Part shown: positions 59,722 to 64,000 of the stretch, one piece after another | Layout: each line of letters begins with the position of its first letter | Numbering within the stretch: the stretch's first letter is position 1 | Assembly: GCF_022201045.2 (NCBI RefSeq) | Contig: NC_068562.1 | Location: forward strand, 5,748,001 to 5,812,000 | Direction of reading: 5' to 3' | From: Citrus sinensis | Taxonomy: Eukaryota; Streptophyta; Magnoliopsida; Sapindales; Rutaceae | DNA length: 64,000 nucleotides | Notes under the pieces: model-generated | Told to the model about the DNA's origin: nothing | What the model saw: only the letters and a program-made list of their open reading frames with translations | Databases searched by the model: none | Position numbers and translations under genes: made by a program

Positions 59722-60589
59722 TATTAGATTATGCTATATTACAGGAAAAAAAAAAGATTAATTATGAAATCTAAATTTTATTAATTGTTGTAACACTGAA
59801 TGTATTAAATATTAACAATTCCATGATTAGAGATATAACTTTAATTTGTTCTCATAAATCTATAATGTTTGCTTTTTAAGTCTCATTAACATACTGTATC
59901 ATGATAATCCTGGACAAACAAAATTTTATTTTAGTAAAGAAGCAAAGAAAATCAGATCAAACAAAATTAAAAATAAAATAAGATTAAAAAGAGAGAGGGA
60001 GAGAAGGATAAGATTGGACTACGGATTTGAATTTATGGTTCGGATAAAAGACAAACAAATTAATGGTTACTACTTACTATCAATCAGCCAATTTCCCTTC
60101 ACCTCCCCCCTCGTTGAAAAGCTATCTCAACCATCCAATCCAAGGGTCCTTATAATTTCTGATGCATGGTGCAGCTGATGCACCATAGAAGTAGCAAGAT
60201 GGGAAGATATTTTATATGTTATCCTTTTCTTTTGGTCCTACTCATTTCCACTCGTAATAGAATCATGTGAAAAATGATCATAAACTCTGGCAATTTTATT
60301 AATTGGTAAAAAACCTGAAAACTTAGCACGTGTACAACATTGTATCACCGTTCCCTTCATACAACTGCAACTCGACACTTCACTCTTTTAGTTTTCACAT
60401 TCTCTCTCTCTTTCTCTCTCTCTGCCCACAGGTTTTGCCCACATCTTAAGCAACTGTTTACTTGCAAAATACATATATTAGTCCCGAGCGAGACCGATTA
60501 CTGAAGTGCAAAACAAAACAAACATCGAAATAAACTACACGACATTTCATTTCAGAAAAAAAAAATAATAATAATAATACATAAACTAC
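59722..60589 (+). promoter_or_regulatory. Promoter and 5' UTR region of the LanC-like gene
   Basis: AT-rich upstream sequence with a TC-rich tract at about 60,403-60,423 and an (AAT)n leader directly before the start codon. A CACGTG core occurs near 60,328. No clear TATA box assigned. Confidence 0.4.
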
Positions 60590-63500
60590 ATGTCTTCAGT
60601 AAAGTTTGCTTCTCAGGACAGCCATGCCCATGAAGATAATAACAACGGCGAACGCCACGATTTGCTTCATCACGACAGCATCGTCGATCCAACGGCCGCC
60701 ATTAACATGTCCCTTCCATGTGAAACTTTTCTGAAAGCTGCCGTGTCTCTTAAAGACCAGGTAATATTAATTGATTAAATATTTTTTGCTGCAAAGTTTA
60801 AATTTTGTTAGCACTAGTCAGCCTATCAGATGTTGTGTTACGAACTTGTGTAGGTGGTGGAGGTGACCTGGCGGAGAGGTTCTGGTGGTGGGGGCGAACC
60901 GGGTAGGGGGATGGACCCGACTCTTTATACGGGTCTGTTGGGCACAGCTTTCATCTGCTTGAGGTCGTACGAGTTAACTGGTAACCAGCAGGAACTGCTA
61001 TTGTCCGCAGAGATTATTGACACGTGTGCTTCTGTCGTGCGTGACTCCACCAGGTAATTTTGGTTTTTAACTTTTTCTATTTCACAGTTTGATTGCTTTT
61101 CTTTTGAGCTGTAAAGAAAGTAAAAGTTGATGGGATTGAAAATTTGAAACAGAAGTCATGTGTCAGTCTGAGAGATCAGAGAGGTCACTGTCTCGCCGAT
61201 TATTTATGGCCGTTGCTGAAATATCTTGCAATAATGTTACAGGTTGTAAAATCATCTAAAATTGAAAAAAAAAAAAAAAGGCAAAATATTCCATGAAAAT
61301 AGAATAGACTTGAGTAATTCATTACATGTTTATTGAGGTTATATTTGAAATTTCACTGAAGTATTTAATAAATATTAATTATTATAATTTAAAAATAAAA
61401 TTTATTTAATTTTATAATTATACAGTAAAAATTTTATTATATTTTTATTAATTTTATCAAAATTATTCTTTAAAAATTATATTATTATATTTTATTAATT
61501 TTTATTTTATAATTATAATTTTTTTTAGAGTAGCTGTAACTTTTAAAAGCAAATAAGGTTTAAGTGTATGCAAGATTTTATTGATATACTGCCACTATTA
61601 ATTATTGAGTGGGTTGGTTTCTTTCCAAACCAATGTTAGGTGGATTTTTAAGAACAAATATGAAATATTTTCAGTACATATTTTCCCTTTACTTTCTCAA
61701 ATATATGATTCAAATATATGATTTAAGTGCATGTCCGTATTAAAAAAAAAATCCTTAATAAAAAATGTTTTCAGTACATATTTTCAAGAAACAGACATTA
61801 ATGTGGAAAATGTTACTTATGGAAATATTATCAATATACTATGATAATTTTTTTTTTTTGTATTTTAAAGAGGATAGCAAGTAAAACTTAATTTTTTTTA
61901 AATTTGGCACATAAATATATAAAATAGTGAAATATTTAAAATAATTTTTAAGAGTACAAATAACTTCGCTCGGACAAAAATCATTTTGGTACAGGCACGT
62001 GACATTTTTATGTGGTAGAGGAGGGATTTACGCAATAGGTGCCGTGGTGGCTAACCGCATGGGAGACCGTTCAAGGCGAGATTTCTTCTTGAATCTCTTT
62101 CTTGAGGTATTATATTCAATCATCAACTTTTTAATCCTTGTCAGTATTAATGCATTAATGGGAAGGTTGTTTCCACTATTGTTATAGTTTACATCTTTGC
62201 CTAAAGAAAGGAAAAAGTGTCATATTTAATTGGATATTTGCTTGGTATACCAAATAGCATAAAATATTGATGGTTGATGGTTCATAATAGACCGATTTGG
62301 CTTATTCATGCCTGCTACTAAAAAATTGAGTTGCCTTAGCCATTTTTTGCTTAATTTAGGACCAGATTGTTATATATCAATGTGAAGTTTATTTTCACTT
62401 TACAAATAGTTTCATATTTTTTTTACCGAAATAAAGGACAGGTATCCTACTTGAGCTACGGATATCATATAACATCAATGGTCTGGTCTACATCCTACCA
62501 ATTTGCTAATTCATGCCTACTACTACTAATAAAATGAGTTGCCTTAGCCACTTTTTCCTTAATTTAGGATCGCATAAAGAACTTATATATCTAGGAAGCC
62601 AGTATAAATTCTTCAGTGGGGAGCCTTCACTTTAATAAAGTGAAGACCAAATATAATGGGAAACTAAATCTTTTTCCAATTATCTAGAGGATTATTGCTG
62701 TTAAATTGTCTGTAATTTTGTTCACTGGCGTGTCTTAAAATTTTAAGAAAGGTATATTAAGTTGGAATGTAACCATATGGGTTAGCTTTACATATCATGG
62801 AAACGGAAGTGCACTTTAAAAGTTAAGTTTTGACACACACACATGAAACTACTCTGTCATTTTCTGGTACAGTAATGTCCATGGGAATCAACCAAATATA
62901 TGTATCTAATAAATATTTTCAATTATTTATATATAGATAGCACAAGAGAGAGCCCTCCCAGCTGGACCAGAAGAAGGCGGATTCGGAATGTCTTATGATC
63001 TCCTTTATGGTCGAGCTGGATTTTTATGGGCTGCTTTGTTCGTAAACAAGCATCTCGGGGCAGGGACATTGCCTAATGAGCTTCTCATGCCTATTGTTGA
63101 TGCTGTTTTAGCTGGGGGCAGAGCAGGTGCAACTGCTAACACAGCGTGCCCCTTGATGTACAGATGGCATGGCACAAGGTACTGGGGTGCAGCCAATGGT
63201 CTTGCTGGAATTTTGCAAGTGCTACTTCACTTCCCCCTCTCTGAAGAAGACGCTGAGGATGTGAAAGGAACTTTACGGTATATGATGAGTAATAGGTTCC
63301 CTCAGAGTGGCAATTATCCCGTTAGTGAAGGAAACCCGAGGGACAAGTTGGTGCAGTGGTCTCATGGCGCAACTGGTGTGGCCATCACGCTGTGCAAGGC
63401 ATCGCAGGTTAGTGTTTCAGCAAAATCATTTTTTTAACTTTTCCCTTTTGGCACACAATAGCAGGGAGGTTAGAAAGTCTTTGATAGTCTTTGCTCTTGG

Positions 63501-63877
63501 GGTAAAATATGTCTACGTTTTCTTCAATCTTGCAGGTCTTTCCAAGTGATAGAGAATTTCGTGATGCCGCTATAGAAGCAGGTGAAGTTCTGTGGAAGAA
63601 TGGATTGGTGAAGAAGGTGGGACTGGCTGATGGAGCGGCAGGAAATGCCTATGCCTTCCTTTCCCTGTATCGTCTGACGGGAGAGACCATATATGTGGAA
63701 AGGGCAAATGCATTTTCTAGCTTCTTGTATCATAATGCTCAGAATCTAGTGACCTCAGGACATACTCGCGGTGCTGATCATGGCTACTCTCTGTTCCAAG
63801 GACTTGCCGGTACAGCTTGCATCTGGTTTGATCTGCTTGAGCCAGTGAACGCTAGGTTCCCAGGATATGAACTCTAG
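60590..63877 (+). CDS. LanC-like protein (GCL/GCR2 family), zinc site lost
   Basis: Five exons, 60590-60760, 60854-61053, 61995-62106, 62937-63407 and 63536-63877, join in phase to 431 residues, the usual size for eukaryotic LanC-like proteins. Seven GxxG-type barrel repeats are recognisable (YTGLLGTAFICL, CGRGGIYAIGAV, YGRAGFLWAALF, GAANGLAGIL, WSHGATGVAITL, DGAAGNAYAFLSLY, FQGLAGTACIWFDLL), and the C terminus ARFPGYEL is typical. In human LANCL1, zinc is held by a Cys in HWCHG and by Cys-His in LCHG, and a His in GAAHG is catalytic. Here these positions are Ser303 (QWSHG), Ala349-Asp350 (LADG) and Asn248 (GAANG). The protein is therefore predicted not to bind zinc at this site and may lack the glutathione-addition activity reported for animal members. 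Arabidopsis relatives are GCL1, GCL2 and GCR2; GCR2 was once proposed as an abscisic-acid receptor, a claim later disputed. Confidence 0.93.
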
Positions 63878-64000
63878 GTTAAAATTAATCAAACTCTTGT
63901 CAACTTTATTAGTATTAATTATTAAAATGTAACCCTGAGATGTACTGGAATCGCTCCAATTGCAAGCATGAGAGAAACATTCACTGTTTAATTAGTGAGA
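63878..64000 (+). other. 3' flank of the LanC-like gene
   Basis: AT-rich sequence after the stop codon, presumably 3' UTR; it runs to the window edge. Confidence 0.6.

Overview
The window is nuclear DNA from a flowering plant. It is AT-rich, with introns bounded by GT-AG signals, plant-type short interspersed elements and Mutator-type miniature transposons. Its proteins have close relatives in eudicots. A rosid is likely and Citrus would fit the style, but that is a guess. I see no prokaryotic, viral or organellar segment, no CRISPR array, no rRNA and no convincing tRNA gene.

Layout. Positions 1-18,200 are a gene-poor, very AT-rich stretch. It holds two related Mutator-like non-autonomous elements (3240-3862 and 5215-5860), a Harbinger-like element (10985-11799), a GC-rich promoter-like island without an obvious gene (about 12,920-13,340), a SINE (16114-16447) and a hairpin MITE (16994-17134). 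Genes follow: a small cysteine-motif protein (18303-18770, +); a 14-exon LMBR1/LMBD2-type membrane protein (19894-27755, -); a repeat-rich spacer; an R2R3-MYB of subgroup 20 (32120-33537, +) with a triplicated repeat just upstream; a long spacer with SINE and MITE copies; a SCAI-domain protein (41070-46861, +, nine exons, one GC-AG intron); a histone H3.3 gene (49105-49770, +); a PLS-class pentatricopeptide-repeat protein (52017-53959, +); a WEB-family coiled-coil protein (55539-57401, +); and a LanC-like protein (60590-63877, +), complete just before the window ends.

The genes do not form a pathway. What links them is position. From memory of the Arabidopsis map, relatives of SCAI, H3.3 and WEB lie side by side near the end of chromosome 4 (At4g40050 to At4g40020). 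Relatives of the LMBR1-like and LanC-like genes are neighbours on chromosome 5 (At5g65290 and At5g65280). The window therefore looks like an unsplit version of a block that Arabidopsis divided between duplicated copies.

Gene models were built by hand. The reading phase was checked across every splice junction of the multi-exon genes, and each joined coding length is a multiple of three. No database search was run. I did not find a new multi-gene system. The most unusual items are a LanC-like protein lacking the zinc ligands and active-site histidine of the family, a MYB gene with no ATG at its expected start, a GC-AG intron, and families of short elements whose target-site duplications can be read directly.
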